Source of the DNA: an uncultured Ralstonia sp.
GTDB taxonomy: Bacteria; Pseudomonadota; Gammaproteobacteria; Burkholderiales; Burkholderiaceae
Assembly (NCBI GenBank): GCA_913056305.1
Contig: CAJXMR010000016.1
Span: 1-49,428, forward strand
Reading direction: 5' to 3'
Length of the DNA: 49,428 nt
Of the stretch, positions 40,882 to 49,277 are shown piece by piece. The notes beneath the pieces were generated by a model, which was not told where the DNA came from, did not search any database, and was given only the letters and a program-made list of their open reading frames with translations. The number at the start of each line of letters is the position of its first letter. Position 1 is the first letter of the stretch. Made by a program: the position numbers and the translations under genes.

Positions 40882-43365
40882 ATGAAACCCGATCTCGCCT
40901 CCACCCTGCCTGCCCACGACCACGCCACAGCCGACCAGAGCGGTTGCGGTGGATGCTGCGGCCATGACCATCCCGCCGCCCGGGCGTCGGCTGATCACGC
41001 GCACAAGCCTGCGCACGACCATGACCACGGTCACGATCACGGCCACGCGCACGGTCGCGGTCACGGTGAGGGGCACGGTGAGGGGCACGGTGAGGGGCAC
41101 GGTGAGGGGCACGCGTGCGGCCACGACCATGCCCACGCGCACGACCATCCGGCAGCGCCCGCGCCGGTGGTTGACGCCGCCGCGCGCGCCCGTGCCTCTG
41201 GCCGCACCAAGGTCCGCATCCAGCAGATGGATTGCCCGACCGAGGAGCGCATGATCCGCGCCAAGCTCGGCAGCGCCGCCGGCGTGGTCGCGCTGGATTT
41301 CAACCTGCTGGAGCGCCACCTCACCATCCACCACACCGTCGACGACGTCGCGCCGTTCCTGGAAGCGCTGCGCGCCATCGGCATGGATGGCGAGGTGCTG
41401 GAGGCGCACGACCGCGCCGCTGCTGTGCCCCAGGCCGAGGGCGGCATCTCGCGCCGCTCGCTGCTGCTGGCGGCCGGCGGCGTGACGGCCTTCGGCGCGG
41501 AGGCCATCGCCTGGTCGCAGGGCGATCATGCGTGGCCGGTGCTGGCGCTGTCGCTCGCCTCCATCGTGCTGGCCGGCGGGCCGACGCTGCGCAAGGGCTG
41601 GATTGCTGTGCGCGCGCTCACCTTCAACATCAACTTCCTGATGGCGGTGGCCGTCATCGGCGCGCTGCTGATCGGCAAGTGGGCCGAGGCGGCGATGGTG
41701 ATCTTCCTGTTTGCCGTGGCCGAAGCCATCGAGGCGCGCGCGCTGGTGCGTGCTCGCGATGCCGTGCGCGCGCTGACCGCCATCGCGCCCGATACGGCAG
41801 AGCTGCCCGATGGTGCCGGTGGCTGGCGCGACGTGGCGGTCGAGACCGTCGCCATCGGCGCGCGCCTGCGCGTGCGCACCGGCAGCCGCGTGCCGGTCGA
41901 TGCGCGCATCGTTGTAGGCCGCGCCGCGCTGGACGAGTCGCCCGTGACCGGCGAGAGCCTGCCGGTGGAGAAGGCCATCGGCGACACCATCCTCGCGGGC
42001 ACCATCGTCACCGACGGCGTGATCGAGGCTGAGGCCACGGCCGTGGCAGCCGACAGCACGCTCGCGCGCATCGCCGGGGCCATCCAGGAAGCGCAGTCGC
42101 AGCGCGCGCCCACACAGCGCTTCGTTGATACCTTCTCCTCCATCTACACGCCCGCGATGATGCTGCTGGCGCTGGCGGTTGCCGCGTTGGGTCCATTGAT
42201 GGGCCCGCAGGTGACGGCGGATGGCTGGCTGACCTGGGCGTATCGCGCGCTGGTGCTGCTGGTGATCGCCTGCCCGTGCGCGCTGGTGATCTCGACCCCG
42301 GTGACGGTGGTCAGCGGCCTGGCCGCGGCCGCGCGGCGCGGCATCGTGGTCAAGGGTGGCGTCTATCTGGAAAGCGGCCGGCGCCTGCGCGCGCTGGCGC
42401 TGGACAAGACCGGCACGCTCACGGCCGGCCGCCCGGTGCTCGACGCCATCATGCTGCCAGACGGCACGCGCCGCTCCGTCGCCGCACTCGACATCGCGAC
42501 CGATGGCGTGCAACTGCGCGCGCTGGCCATGGCCGCCGCGCTCGATGCCAACACCACGCACCCGATCGCCCGCGCCATCGTGCAGGCGGCGGCTACGCAT
42601 GCGCTGGTGGACGGGCGCCGCGTCGACGAGCTGTCCGTGCTGCCCGGCCGTGGCGTGGCCGGCACGCTTGACGGCGTGCGCTGGCACATCGGCAACGCCG
42701 CGCTGGTGGCCGAACGCGGCTTCGATACGCCGGCCTGGCGCAGCGCAGTCGACAGCTTGCAGGCGGAAGGCATGTCCGCAGTGACGCTGTGCGATGCCAC
42801 CGGTGCCGTTGCCACCTTTGGCGTGCGCGACCGCGAGCGTCCGGAATCCGTCGAGGCCATCGCCGACCTGCGCGCGCTCGGCGTGCAGCCGGTCATGCTC
42901 ACCGGCGACGATCACCGTGCCGCGCAAGCCATCGCTCGCGCGGTCGGCATCGACGACGTGCACGCCGAGCAATTGCCCGCCGACAAGCAGCGCGTGGTCA
43001 GCGCATTGGCGACCCGCTACGGCTTCGTCGGCATGGTGGGCGACGGCATCAATGACGCCCCGGCCCTGGCGCGCGCCGACATCGGCTTCGCCATGGGTGC
43101 CGCCGGCACCGCCACCGCGCTCGAGGCGGCCGACGTCGCCATCATGGACGACGACCCGCGCAAGCTGGCCGCCTTCATCCGCCTGAGCCGGCGTACGGTT
43201 GCCGTGCTGCGTCAGAACATCGTGCTGGCGCTGGGCATCAAGGCGGTGTTCCTGGCCCTGGCCGTGATGGGCCATGCCACGCTGTGGATGGCGATCTTCG
43301 CCGACGTGGGCGCGAGCCTGCTGGTGGTGTTCAACGGGCTGCGGGTGATGCGCACGCGCGTCTGA
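40882..43365 (+). CDS. cadA: P1B-type heavy-metal (Cd/Zn/Pb) transporting ATPase
   Basis: 827-aa pump from ATG 40882. The preceding TTG-initiated extension to 40870 overlaps the -10 box and is unlikely. Layout: His-rich N-terminus (about 27-90, including a GEGH repeat), an HMA-like domain with MDCPTEE (116-122, the CPTEE form), membrane segments, the actuator TGES (356-359), the ion channel CPC (464-466, Cd/Zn/Pb type), phosphorylation motif DKTGTLT (508-514), the HP-containing THPIA, and GDGINDAPALA near 720. The pump exports divalent soft metals (Cd2+, Zn2+, Pb2+) from the cytoplasm. Its promoter is of CadR type; a cadR gene is at 45150-45641. Confidence 0.95.
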   Translation: MKPDLASTLPAHDHATADQSGCGGCCGHDHPAARASADHAHKPAHDHDHGHDHGHAHGRGHGEGHGEGHGEGHGEGHACGHDHAHAHDHPAAPAPVVDAAARARASGRTKVRIQQMDCPTEERMIRAKLGSAAGVVALDFNLLERHLTIHHTVDDVAPFLEALRAIGMDGEVLEAHDRAAAVPQAEGGISRRSLLLAAGGVTAFGAEAIAWSQGDHAWPVLALSLASIVLAGGPTLRKGWIAVRALTFNINFLMAVAVIGALLIGKWAEAAMVIFLFAVAEAIEARALVRARDAVRALTAIAPDTAELPDGAGGWRDVAVETVAIGARLRVRTGSRVPVDARIVVGRAALDESPVTGESLPVEKAIGDTILAGTIVTDGVIEAEATAVAADSTLARIAGAIQEAQSQRAPTQRFVDTFSSIYTPAMMLLALAVAALGPLMGPQVTADGWLTWAYRALVLLVIACPCALVISTPVTVVSGLAAAARRGIVVKGGVYLESGRRLRALALDKTGTLTAGRPVLDAIMLPDGTRRSVAALDIATDGVQLRALAMAAALDANTTHPIARAIVQAAATHALVDGRRVDELSVLPGRGVAGTLDGVRWHIGNAALVAERGFDTPAWRSAVDSLQAEGMSAVTLCDATGAVATFGVRDRERPESVEAIADLRALGVQPVMLTGDDHRAAQAIARAVGIDDVHAEQLPADKQRVVSALATRYGFVGMVGDGINDAPALARADIGFAMGAAGTATALEAADVAIMDDDPRKLAAFIRLSRRTVAVLRQNIVLALGIKAVFLALAVMGHATLWMAIFADVGASLLVVFNGLRVMRTRV
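41065..41112 (+). repeat. 12-bp tandem repeat (x4) coding for GEGH units in CadA
   Basis: GGTGAGGGGCAC is repeated exactly four times (41065, 41077, 41089, 41101), encoding Gly-Glu-Gly-His each time in the His-rich metal-binding N-terminus. The absence of any base difference indicates recent expansion. Because the unit is a multiple of three, copy number can change without a frameshift. Confidence 0.95.
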
Positions 43366-43396
43366 GCTCCGACGGCGCGTGCACGTGTGCCGGCGC

Positions 43397-45043
43397 TCAG
43401 CGCAGGCCGGTGATGCGCGCGTCCTTCGGATAGGTGACGACGTAGTCGGCGGAGAAGCGGGCGTTCTCGCCCGGCTTGAGCGTCTGCTGCCAGGCGACCA
43501 CGCCCTCGCGATGTTCCCAATCGCGCGCGGCCGGCTCCGGGCTGAAGGTGGCGCGCACCTTGATGTCTTCGGCCCGCGTGACCGGCATCGCCTCCAGGAT
43601 CTCGATGCAGATCGGGTCACGGTGCCGGTTGCGCACCGTGTAGATGGAGGTGTACTGACGCTCGTTGCGGCTGTCGAGCAGCCCGACATTGCGATTGAAG
43701 GTCTTGGGCGCCTCCGCCGTGATGCTGATCAGGTCATCGCGGCCAAATGGCAGGGTCACGTGCTGATCCTCACCTGCCGGATTCCAGAACGTGGTGCCCA
43801 CTGTGGCGCCGTCGCGGCGCAGCTGCATCTGCCCTGCGGGCCAGATGCCGTCCGGACGGTCGATGGCCGCGGTCAGATAGGCGGCGCTGTCCAGGCGCGG
43901 CGTGCTGCGGGCGGTGAGCGTGGCGGGCAGGGACTGGGTTGCGAGCGAGAACGTGGCCTTCTGCGCGTCCGAGGGCAGCTCTACGGTGCCGGGGATTTCG
44001 AATTCAGTCGTATAGGCGGTCTGGATCGCGCTGACGTCGAAGAGGGGGGCGTTGTCTTCGGCGCTTCTCTCGCTTCTTAACATGGGGGCGGAGGGCGACG
44101 GCATCGCTGCGGGCGCTGCCGCGATCGGATAGGCGAGCTGCGCGGCGGGCTGCGGCTTCAGTATGTCGAGCTGCCACGTGTAAGGCTCCGGGCCGCGAGG
44201 TGCGCTGCGCGGCTGCCCTGTCGACAGGCGCAGCCGCACACCGCGCCAGTCTTCACCAGTGGTTTGTGCGATGGTCGCTTGCCGTTCAATGACGACATTC
44301 GAGCGCACCGGGTCTAGGCTGGCCAGATAAGCCGGCCGCCAGCCTGCGCGCGAGGTCTGGTAGCTGACGCGCAGCTCGCCACCGCGCGGTGCCGCCACCG
44401 CGATCCGGACCGTGCGCAGCGTCTCACCGGCACCCGCGCCGCGCGTTTGCCGCAGCGCGTCGAGCTGGCTCTTCAGCTCTGCATCGCGACGCTTGAGTTG
44501 TTCCTGGCGTGTGAAGACGTCTTGCGCGGTGCGCGTGAGGGCATCGGTGGATTTGCCCAGCGCCGTGAAATCCGTGGGTGGGACGCGGCCGTCGGTGCTC
44601 GTGCGCTCGCTCACGACTTTCAGGTAGTTGGCAGACAGCTCGTTGGCCCGGATCTGCGTGTCGAGTGCAGTACGTTGGTCTTCCAGCGCGCGGATCTGTG
44701 CGTCCAGCGAAGTCATCGCGCAACCGGGGGCGCCCTCGCGCGGGATCGATTCGGTTCGGACGTCGCCAACGCGGACCGCGTTATCGCCTTCGACGCGCAG
44801 GCTTTGCAGATCGAACGTGGCGGGCAGGCACGTCAATTCCACGTTGCGGGCGCCGGGCGCCACCGTGGCGGTGCGCACGACGGTGGCGCTGTCAGGGTAG
44901 AGCGTGACCTCGGCGATGCGCGAGGGGGTGGCCGCCTGGGCCAGCAGGGTGGCAGCCGACAAGGTCGTGCCGACTGTGGTCATTGTGATGCGCTTGACCT
45001 GCCTAGTGCGCTGCTGACGTCGTGCTCCGGTCCGTTGCTTCAT
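43397..45043 (-). CDS. Mucoidy-inhibitor MuiA-like / DUF4139 protein
   Basis: 548 aa from ATG 45043, preceded by GTGGGGAAGCGG; an ATG at 44983 (MTTVGTTLSAATLLAQ) could give a shorter signal peptide. After the signal region, SRIAEVTLYPDSATVVRTATV and LPATFDLQSLRVEGDNAVRV open the DUF4140 domain, a coiled coil follows (ALEDQRTALDTQIRANELSA, LKRRDAELKSQLDALRQT), then the DUF4139 part (ELRVSYQTSRAGWRPAYLAS, TGEDWRGVRLRLSTGQP, and SIYTVRNRHRDPICIEI near the end). Proteins of this type are periplasmic/extracytoplasmic and were named from an effect on mucoid colony form; the biochemical role is unknown. It separates cadA from cadR. Confidence 0.88.
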   Translation of the reverse strand: MKQRTGARRQQRTRQVKRITMTTVGTTLSAATLLAQAATPSRIAEVTLYPDSATVVRTATVAPGARNVELTCLPATFDLQSLRVEGDNAVRVGDVRTESIPREGAPGCAMTSLDAQIRALEDQRTALDTQIRANELSANYLKVVSERTSTDGRVPPTDFTALGKSTDALTRTAQDVFTRQEQLKRRDAELKSQLDALRQTRGAGAGETLRTVRIAVAAPRGGELRVSYQTSRAGWRPAYLASLDPVRSNVVIERQATIAQTTGEDWRGVRLRLSTGQPRSAPRGPEPYTWQLDILKPQPAAQLAYPIAAAPAAMPSPSAPMLRSERSAEDNAPLFDVSAIQTAYTTEFEIPGTVELPSDAQKATFSLATQSLPATLTARSTPRLDSAAYLTAAIDRPDGIWPAGQMQLRRDGATVGTTFWNPAGEDQHVTLPFGRDDLISITAEAPKTFNRNVGLLDSRNERQYTSIYTVRNRHRDPICIEILEAMPVTRAEDIKVRATFSPEPAARDWEHREGVVAWQQTLKPGENARFSADYVVTYPKDARITGLR

Positions 45044-45149
45044 CCGCTTCCCCACTCGTCCGTGAAATGTGGCGAGTATGGCACGGCGTCGGAACGGCGC
45101 CAGCCGTCAATCAGGGGGAGACGCGCCGGCGCAACGAGGCAGGCGTCGG

Positions 45150-45641
45150 CTAGCGATGCGCGCCGCGGATATGCCGGTGCGCGTGCTCCGCATCGGCTTC
45201 GCCATGGCCGTGACCATGGTTGTGGCCGTGGTGATTGGCCACCGGCAGCGGCTCTTCATGCAGCGACTGCAGCACGCCGCATTCGGCCACCGACGCCGCC
45301 GTCGTGCAGCGCTGGCCGATCGCCTCGATCTGCTGCTTAAGTTCGGTCAGTTCGGCAATGCGCGCCTGAACGTGGCACAGGTGTTCATCCAGCAACTGGT
45401 TGATCTCCTGGCAAGAGGCCTGGGGGTTGGCCTGCAACTCCAGCAGCCGGCGGATCTCGGTATGCGCCATGTCGAGCGACCGGCATTTCGCGATGAAGGC
45501 CAACTGCTCGGCATGTTCGGGCGTGTAGACGCGGTAGTTGTTGGCGGCGCGCGCCGGCGGGGGGAGCAGGCCCTGCGCTTCATAGAAGCGGATGGTCTCG
45601 ATGCTGATGCCCGTACGCTGGGCGAGCTCGCCAATCTTCAT
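45150..45641 (-). CDS. cadR: Cd(II)/Pb(II)-responsive MerR-family regulator
   Basis: 163 aa from ATG 45641 (MKIGELAQRTGISIETIRFYEAQGLL). After the MerR HTH (NNYRVYTPEHAEQLAFIAKC) come metal-binding cysteines in SCQEINQLLDEHLCHV and the C-terminal CTTAASVAECGVL motif, the CadR/PbrR-type CxnC metal site, followed by a His-rich tail (ANHHGHNHGHGHGEADAEHAHRH) characteristic of CadR. It activates cation-efflux promoters by distorting a 19-20-bp spacer, and such a promoter is present in front of cadA at 40845-40875. It lies 8 bp downstream of the copper-binding protein gene on the same strand, so it is cotranscribed with it. Confidence 0.93.
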   Translation of the reverse strand: MKIGELAQRTGISIETIRFYEAQGLLPPPARAANNYRVYTPEHAEQLAFIAKCRSLDMAHTEIRRLLELQANPQASCQEINQLLDEHLCHVQARIAELTELKQQIEAIGQRCTTAASVAECGVLQSLHEEPLPVANHHGHNHGHGHGEADAEHAHRHIRGAHR

Positions 45642-45649
45642 ATGCGATA

Positions 45650-46036
45650 TCAAAACACGGTGGGTTCGCCGGCCATGTCTTCGACACCGGCGGTTTTCAG
45701 GCAAGCGTCCATGCAGGCCCGGCAGGCGGTCGCGCAGGTGCTGCAATGGCCTAGGCCGTGATGATCGCATTCTTCCGCACATTGGTGACAAAGCTCGGCA
45801 CAGTCCTCCAGCAGTAGTTCAGCGAACTCGCTGTTGCGCGCCAGGAAGGCTTGCGTGAGGGCGCAGTATTCCGCGCAGTCCGTGCACAGGCTCATGAGGC
45901 GCGACATCGCCTCGGCGTGGCCGTTCTTGCTGCACTCCGCCACGCAGTACGCGCAAGCGGTTTCGCACGCGTGAAGCGCTTGAATCACACTGGCATAACG
46001 CTTGGCGTTGTCTTTCGCGGTCGGACGATTGGTCAT
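45650..46036 (-). CDS. Cysteine-rich four-helix-bundle copper-binding protein (Csp-like)
   Basis: 128-aa protein with 16 Cys, starting at ATG 46036 after CAGGAGAACCGAG. The Cys are spaced along helices as in Csp copper-storage proteins: HACETACAYCVAEC, LCTDCAEYC, EDCAELCHQCAEEC and HCSTCATACRACMDAC. This matches the four-helix bundle copper-binding (DUF326) family, cytosolic storage proteins that load Cu(I) on thiolates. No signal peptide is present. It is directly upstream of cadR, so a soft-metal buffer and a Cd/Pb sensor share a transcript; such a pairing is uncommon. Confidence 0.9.
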   Translation of the reverse strand: MTNRPTAKDNAKRYASVIQALHACETACAYCVAECSKNGHAEAMSRLMSLCTDCAEYCALTQAFLARNSEFAELLLEDCAELCHQCAEECDHHGLGHCSTCATACRACMDACLKTAGVEDMAGEPTVF

Positions 46037-46076
46037 CTCGGTTCTCCTGGCAGTGGCTTCACGCGCAGTTGCGCAA

Positions 46077-46110
46077 ACAAAGGGAACCCACCCGGGGCGG
46101 GCCCGGATGG
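46077..46110 (-). terminator. Terminator of leuA
   Basis: On the minus strand CCATCCGGG-CCCGC-CCCGGGTGG forms a GC-rich stem (plus coordinates 46088-46110) followed by GTTCCCTTTGTTT, a moderate T tract. It lies 53 bp beyond the leuA stop codon. Confidence 0.65.
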
Positions 46111-46163
46111 CCTCATTTCAATGTAGCAAGTCGTGGCTCAGTGCACAGGTAAACCTTGCGTGA

Positions 46164-47882
46164 TCAGGCAACCTCCTCAGGCGCTGTTGTCTCGCGCTGC
46201 AGCAAATCTTCCGATGCCTGCCGCACCATCAGCCGGTTCACGCCCCCCACCACCGCGCGGATTGATGCCGTCGTCAGGTTGGCATCGACGCCCACGCCGA
46301 AGGTGCTGCCCGCCACGCCCGCCGCCGCGATTTCGGCAAACGCAATCGCATCGGCATTCGCACCCTGGCCGAGCGCGCGTTCCTCGTAGTGGTGGATCGA
46401 TACCGGCACCGTCAGCACGGAACCCAGTGCATCTACCAGCGCATCCAGCGGGCCGTTGCCGTTGCCTTCGCAAATGCGCTCGCTGCCATCGACGCGCACG
46501 GCCAGGCGGATGTGCTGGCTACCGTCGTCGCGCTCGGTCAGACGGTGCGATACGTAGCCGATCGGGCCGTCGCCCTGCAGGTAGGTCTGCTGGAACAGCG
46601 CCCAGATGTCGGCGGCGGTGGCCTCGCGGCCGCTCTCGTCGGTCAGTTGCTGCACGGTGCTACTGAACTCCACCTGCAGGCGACGCGGCATGGCAATGCC
46701 GTAGCCCGATTCGAGCAGGTAAGCGATACCACCCTTGCCCGACTGGCTGTTCACGCGAATGATCGAGTCATACGTGCGGCCCACGTCGGCCGGGTCGATC
46801 GGCAGGTAGGGCATCTCCCAGAGCGCGTCGGGCTGCTGCACGGCAAAGCCCTTCTTGATCGCGTCCTGGTGCGAGCCCGAGAACGCCGTGAACACGAGGT
46901 CGCCCACGTACGGATGGCGCGGATGCACCGGCAGCTGCGTGCAGTCTTCGCAGGTGCGGGCCACATCGTTGATGTGCGAGAAATCGAGTTCCGGATCGAC
47001 GCCCTGCGAATACAGGTTCAACGCGAGGGTGACGAGGTCGACGTTGCCGGTGCGCTCGCCGTTGCCGAACAGGCAGCCTTCGACGCGGTCGGCGCCGGCC
47101 ATCACGGCCAGCTCCGCGGCGGCCACGGCGGTGCCGCGGTCATTGTGCGGATGCACGGAGAGAATGATCGAGTCGCGGCGCACGAGGTTGCGGTGCATCC
47201 ACTCGATCTGGTCGGCGTAGATGTTGGGCGTGGCCATCTCCACCGTGGCGGGCAGGTTGAAGATGATCTTGTGCGCGGGCGTCGGCTCCCACACCTCGGT
47301 CACGGCGTTGCAGACCTCCAGCGCGAAGTCCAGCTCGGTGCCGCTGAAAACTTCCGGGCTGTACTGATACGTCCACTGCGTCTCGGGCATCGTCTGCGCA
47401 ATCTCGCGGATCAGCTTGGCGCTCTGCACGGCGATGCGCTTGACGCCCTCGCGGTCGGTATTGAACACGGTGCGACGGAACACCGGCGCGGTCGCGTTGT
47501 AGACGTGAATGATGGCGCGCTTGGCGCCGCGCAGCGATTCCATGGTGCGGCGGATCAGGTCTTCACGCGCCTGCGTGAGCACCTCGATCGCAACGCCGTC
47601 GGGAATGTGTCCGCCTTCGATCAGCTCGCGCACGAAATCGAAATCGGTCTGGGAGGCAGCGGGGAAGGCGGCTTCGATTTCCTTGAAGCCGATCTGCACG
47701 AGCATCTTGAACATGCGCATCTTGCGCTCGGCGTTCATCGGCTCGAACAGGGCCTGGTTGCCATCGCGCAGGTCCGTGCTCATCCAGATCGGGGCACGGG
47801 TGATGGTCTTGTTGGGCCAGGTGCGATCGGACAAGGCGATCGGCGGGAAGGGGCGGTATTTGGTGGCGGGGTTCTTCAACAT
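46164..47882 (-). CDS. leuA: 2-isopropylmalate synthase
   Basis: 572-aa enzyme of leucine biosynthesis that condenses acetyl-CoA with 2-oxoisovalerate. It is the type-2 (LeuA2, actinobacterial-like) form: [23 protein letters not shown], catalytic [11 protein letters not shown] (the metal-binding Asp and Arg), [19 protein letters not shown], the HPHNDRGTA metal-binding motif, [10 protein letters not shown], then a C-terminal regulatory LeuA allosteric domain for leucine feedback (from about residue 440: [32 protein letters not shown]). A leucine-rich leader peptide and attenuator-like hairpins lie upstream (48155-48255). It is a single-gene unit. Confidence 0.97.
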   Translation of the reverse strand: MLKNPATKYRPFPPIALSDRTWPNKTITRAPIWMSTDLRDGNQALFEPMNAERKMRMFKMLVQIGFKEIEAAFPAASQTDFDFVRELIEGGHIPDGVAIEVLTQAREDLIRRTMESLRGAKRAIIHVYNATAPVFRRTVFNTDREGVKRIAVQSAKLIREIAQTMPETQWTYQYSPEVFSGTELDFALEVCNAVTEVWEPTPAHKIIFNLPATVEMATPNIYADQIEWMHRNLVRRDSIILSVHPHNDRGTAVAAAELAVMAGADRVEGCLFGNGERTGNVDLVTLALNLYSQGVDPELDFSHINDVARTCEDCTQLPVHPRHPYVGDLVFTAFSGSHQDAIKKGFAVQQPDALWEMPYLPIDPADVGRTYDSIIRVNSQSGKGGIAYLLESGYGIAMPRRLQVEFSSTVQQLTDESGREATAADIWALFQQTYLQGDGPIGYVSHRLTERDDGSQHIRLAVRVDGSERICEGNGNGPLDALVDALGSVLTVPVSIHHYEERALGQGANADAIAFAEIAAAGVAGSTFGVGVDANLTTASIRAVVGGVNRLMVRQASEDLLQRETTAPEEVA

Positions 47883-48154
47883 GGTGTGTGCGTCCTATGA
47901 GATCGAGATCGGTGGGATACGACGGGGACGACCGCGCGGGCGGTGTCCGGCGTGGCCGGAAGAGCGGTGCGGGTGGGGCGGCCAGACAGCCACGGGCGCG
48001 TGGTCTGGCAACCGGTCGGTAGTCGTAGCGAAAGCAGGATCGGGGTGGGCATGCGAGGCTCCAACGATTTGGCGCACGGACTGCGCCACACGAGGCCCGT
48101 CGCCTGTTACGGCAGCGGACCGGTCAAATACCGGAACGAGGGGGAAAGAGAGGT

Positions 48155-48174
48155 CTACGCGCTTACACGCGTAG
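48155..48174 (-). promoter_or_regulatory. Hairpin at the end of the leu leader (attenuator element)
   Basis: CTACGCG-TGTAAG-CGCGTAG on the minus strand forms a perfect 7-bp stem that contains the last CTA codon and the TAA stop of the leader peptide. A second dyad inside the leader, GCAGACC/GGTCTGC (48189-48195 with 48238-48244), could compete. Positions further on hold CCGGTATTTGACCGG (48120-48134) and TGGCGCAGTCCGTGCGCCA (48070-48088). No canonical terminator with a T-run was identified. Confidence 0.6.
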
Positions 48175-48255
48175 TAGGGAAGCGGATAGCAGACCGCGCT
48201 CGCACTGGAGCGTGCGGGCTTGAGCGGTGAGGAGGGTGGTCTGCTGAGGGTGCAT
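48163..48255 (-). CDS. leuL: Putative leucine leader peptide of leuA
   Basis: A 30-codon frame (ATG at 48255, TAA at 48163-48165) reads MHPQQTTLLTAQARTLQCER, then GLLSASLLRV. Seven of 30 residues are Leu, grouped as LL, LL and LL, and the last two pairs use CTG CTA ... CTA CTA. CTA is a rare Leu codon in GC-rich genomes, as in the CUA-containing control codons of the enterobacterial leuL. It lies 280 bp upstream of leuA, and a hairpin begins exactly at its end. Together this is a good candidate for attenuation by leucyl-tRNA supply. No Shine-Dalgarno sequence precedes it; the start coincides with the predicted transcription start, so it may be leaderless. Confidence 0.72.
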   Translation of the reverse strand: MHPQQTTLLTAQARTLQCERGLLSASLLRV

Positions 48256-48261
48256 TTTCTG

Positions 48262-48291
48262 ATAGTGCTGGGGGATGGGGGGTGTTGTCAA
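48262..48291 (-). promoter_or_regulatory. Promoter of the leu leader/leuA transcript
   Basis: On the minus strand a perfect -35 TTGACA (48286-48291) is followed after 18 bp by CACTAT (48262-48267) as the -10. The predicted start, seven bases on, is the A of the leader-peptide ATG (48255). Confidence 0.65.
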
Positions 48292-48446
48292 GTTGCCTGG
48301 GCGGGATTCGGAGGGTTCTGGGGTTGGTGCTTGTGGTTTTGTGTTGGGATTTGGTCTTGGTGGTCTGCCTTCCTTTCGTCCCCTGCCGGGGCCGACCTAC
48401 TTTCTTTGTCTTGCCAAAGAAAGTAGGCAAAGAAAGGCGCGCCCGA

Positions 48447-48560
48447 GATGGCGACCCCCTCCTTGAATTTGCGTAACCGGGCGGAGAAGGAGGCAAACTC
48501 GCTGCGCTCAGACAGCCTCCTTCTTTTTTCCGCCCGCTTACGAAAATTCAAGGCGCCATC
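48447..48560. repeat. Left ~110-bp hairpin element of the cassette
   Basis: GATGGCG (48447-48453) pairs with CGCCATC (48554-48560) and CCTTGAATTT (48461-48470) with AAATTCAAGG (48544-48553). Inner arms CGGGCGGA/TCCGCCCG and AAGGAGGC/GCCTCCTT close around a loop containing AAACTCGCTGCGCTCAGACA. The same core returns inverted in the right copy at 49278-49370. Confidence 0.85.
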
Positions 48561-48917
48561 TAGGGCAGGGCAAAAACACACCGTCTGGGCGCGGCCCGTG
48601 GCGCTTGTTGCTGTTGCTGTTCGTTTTCCTCTTCCTCTCGCTCTTCCTCTTGCTCGCCTCGCCGGCGTCCCTGCGCGGCGTCCCTGCGCGGCGTGTCTGG
48701 CCGGCAGTGCTGGTGATGCGGCAGCGGGGCAATGACAGCGGCGGGGGGCGGGCGCGGCGTCTGATGGTTCGGCCGCGGCTTCGTGCGCCAAGCGTTGGGC
48801 TCCCGGCGTTCAGCGGCAAGCTGCACAAGCACAGCAAAAAGCTCCCGGCGCAAAGCCCTTCGGCTCCAGGCGCGAACCGATTCGCTTTGCGCGCAAAGCG
48901 CGGCGCTGCAATCGCAA

Positions 48918-49172
48918 AGCTTTTTGCTTTGCGATTGCAGCCCCAAAGCTCGGCGGTTGAAGCTTTTTGCTTTGCGCTCGACGCTCCGGGCCTCGCGCAC
49001 AGCGCTTTTTGCTTTGCGATTGGAGCTTGAAGGCTCAGCGGCCGGAGCGTTTTGCTTTGCGTTCGGCGCGTTGGGCTTCGCGCACGGCGATTTTTACTTC
49101 GCGATTGGAGCTTCAGGGCTCGATGGTTGGAGCTTGAAGCTTTGCGACTAGCGCTTCGGGCAGTGCGGCCGG
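48918..49172 (+). repeat. Alternating 43/42-bp tandem repeat, 85-bp higher-order unit
   Basis: Six units begin at 48918 (43), 48961 (42), 49003 (43), 49046 (42), 49088 (43) and 49131 (42). Each starts with a diverged AGCTTTTTGCTTTGCG core (best in units 1-4). Units 1, 3 and 5 resemble each other (GCGATTGGAGCTT...GCTCAGCGG type), as do 2 and 4 (TTCGGCGC...CTTCGCGCAC type), so the real period is 85 bp. Related, weaker copies extend left to about 48780. Since 85 is not a multiple of three, protein coding is unlikely. Confidence 0.85.
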
Positions 49173-49277
49173 GGCTCCGCGCCGCACGGTTGGCGCCGTG
49201 CCCCTTGCAGTTGGCGCCCAGCGACCTGAACCAGCCCCGCGACGGTTTGGCCGTTGACGTTCCTGCCCTATGCGGCG

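Noticed and set aside
40822..43689. 955-codon open frame antisense to cadA
   Set aside because: High-GC shadow frame of the clearly coding cadA; it is His/Arg/Gly-rich, has no ribosome site and runs through cadA's intact catalytic motifs.
48155..48255. T-box or other tRNA-sensing leader in front of leuA
   Set aside because: No T-box consensus or specifier structure is visible, and T-boxes are not expected in this group; the Leu-rich peptide explains the signals better.
48918..49172. CRISPR-like array
   Set aside because: Units are contiguous with no unique spacers, diverged from each other, and no cas genes are present.
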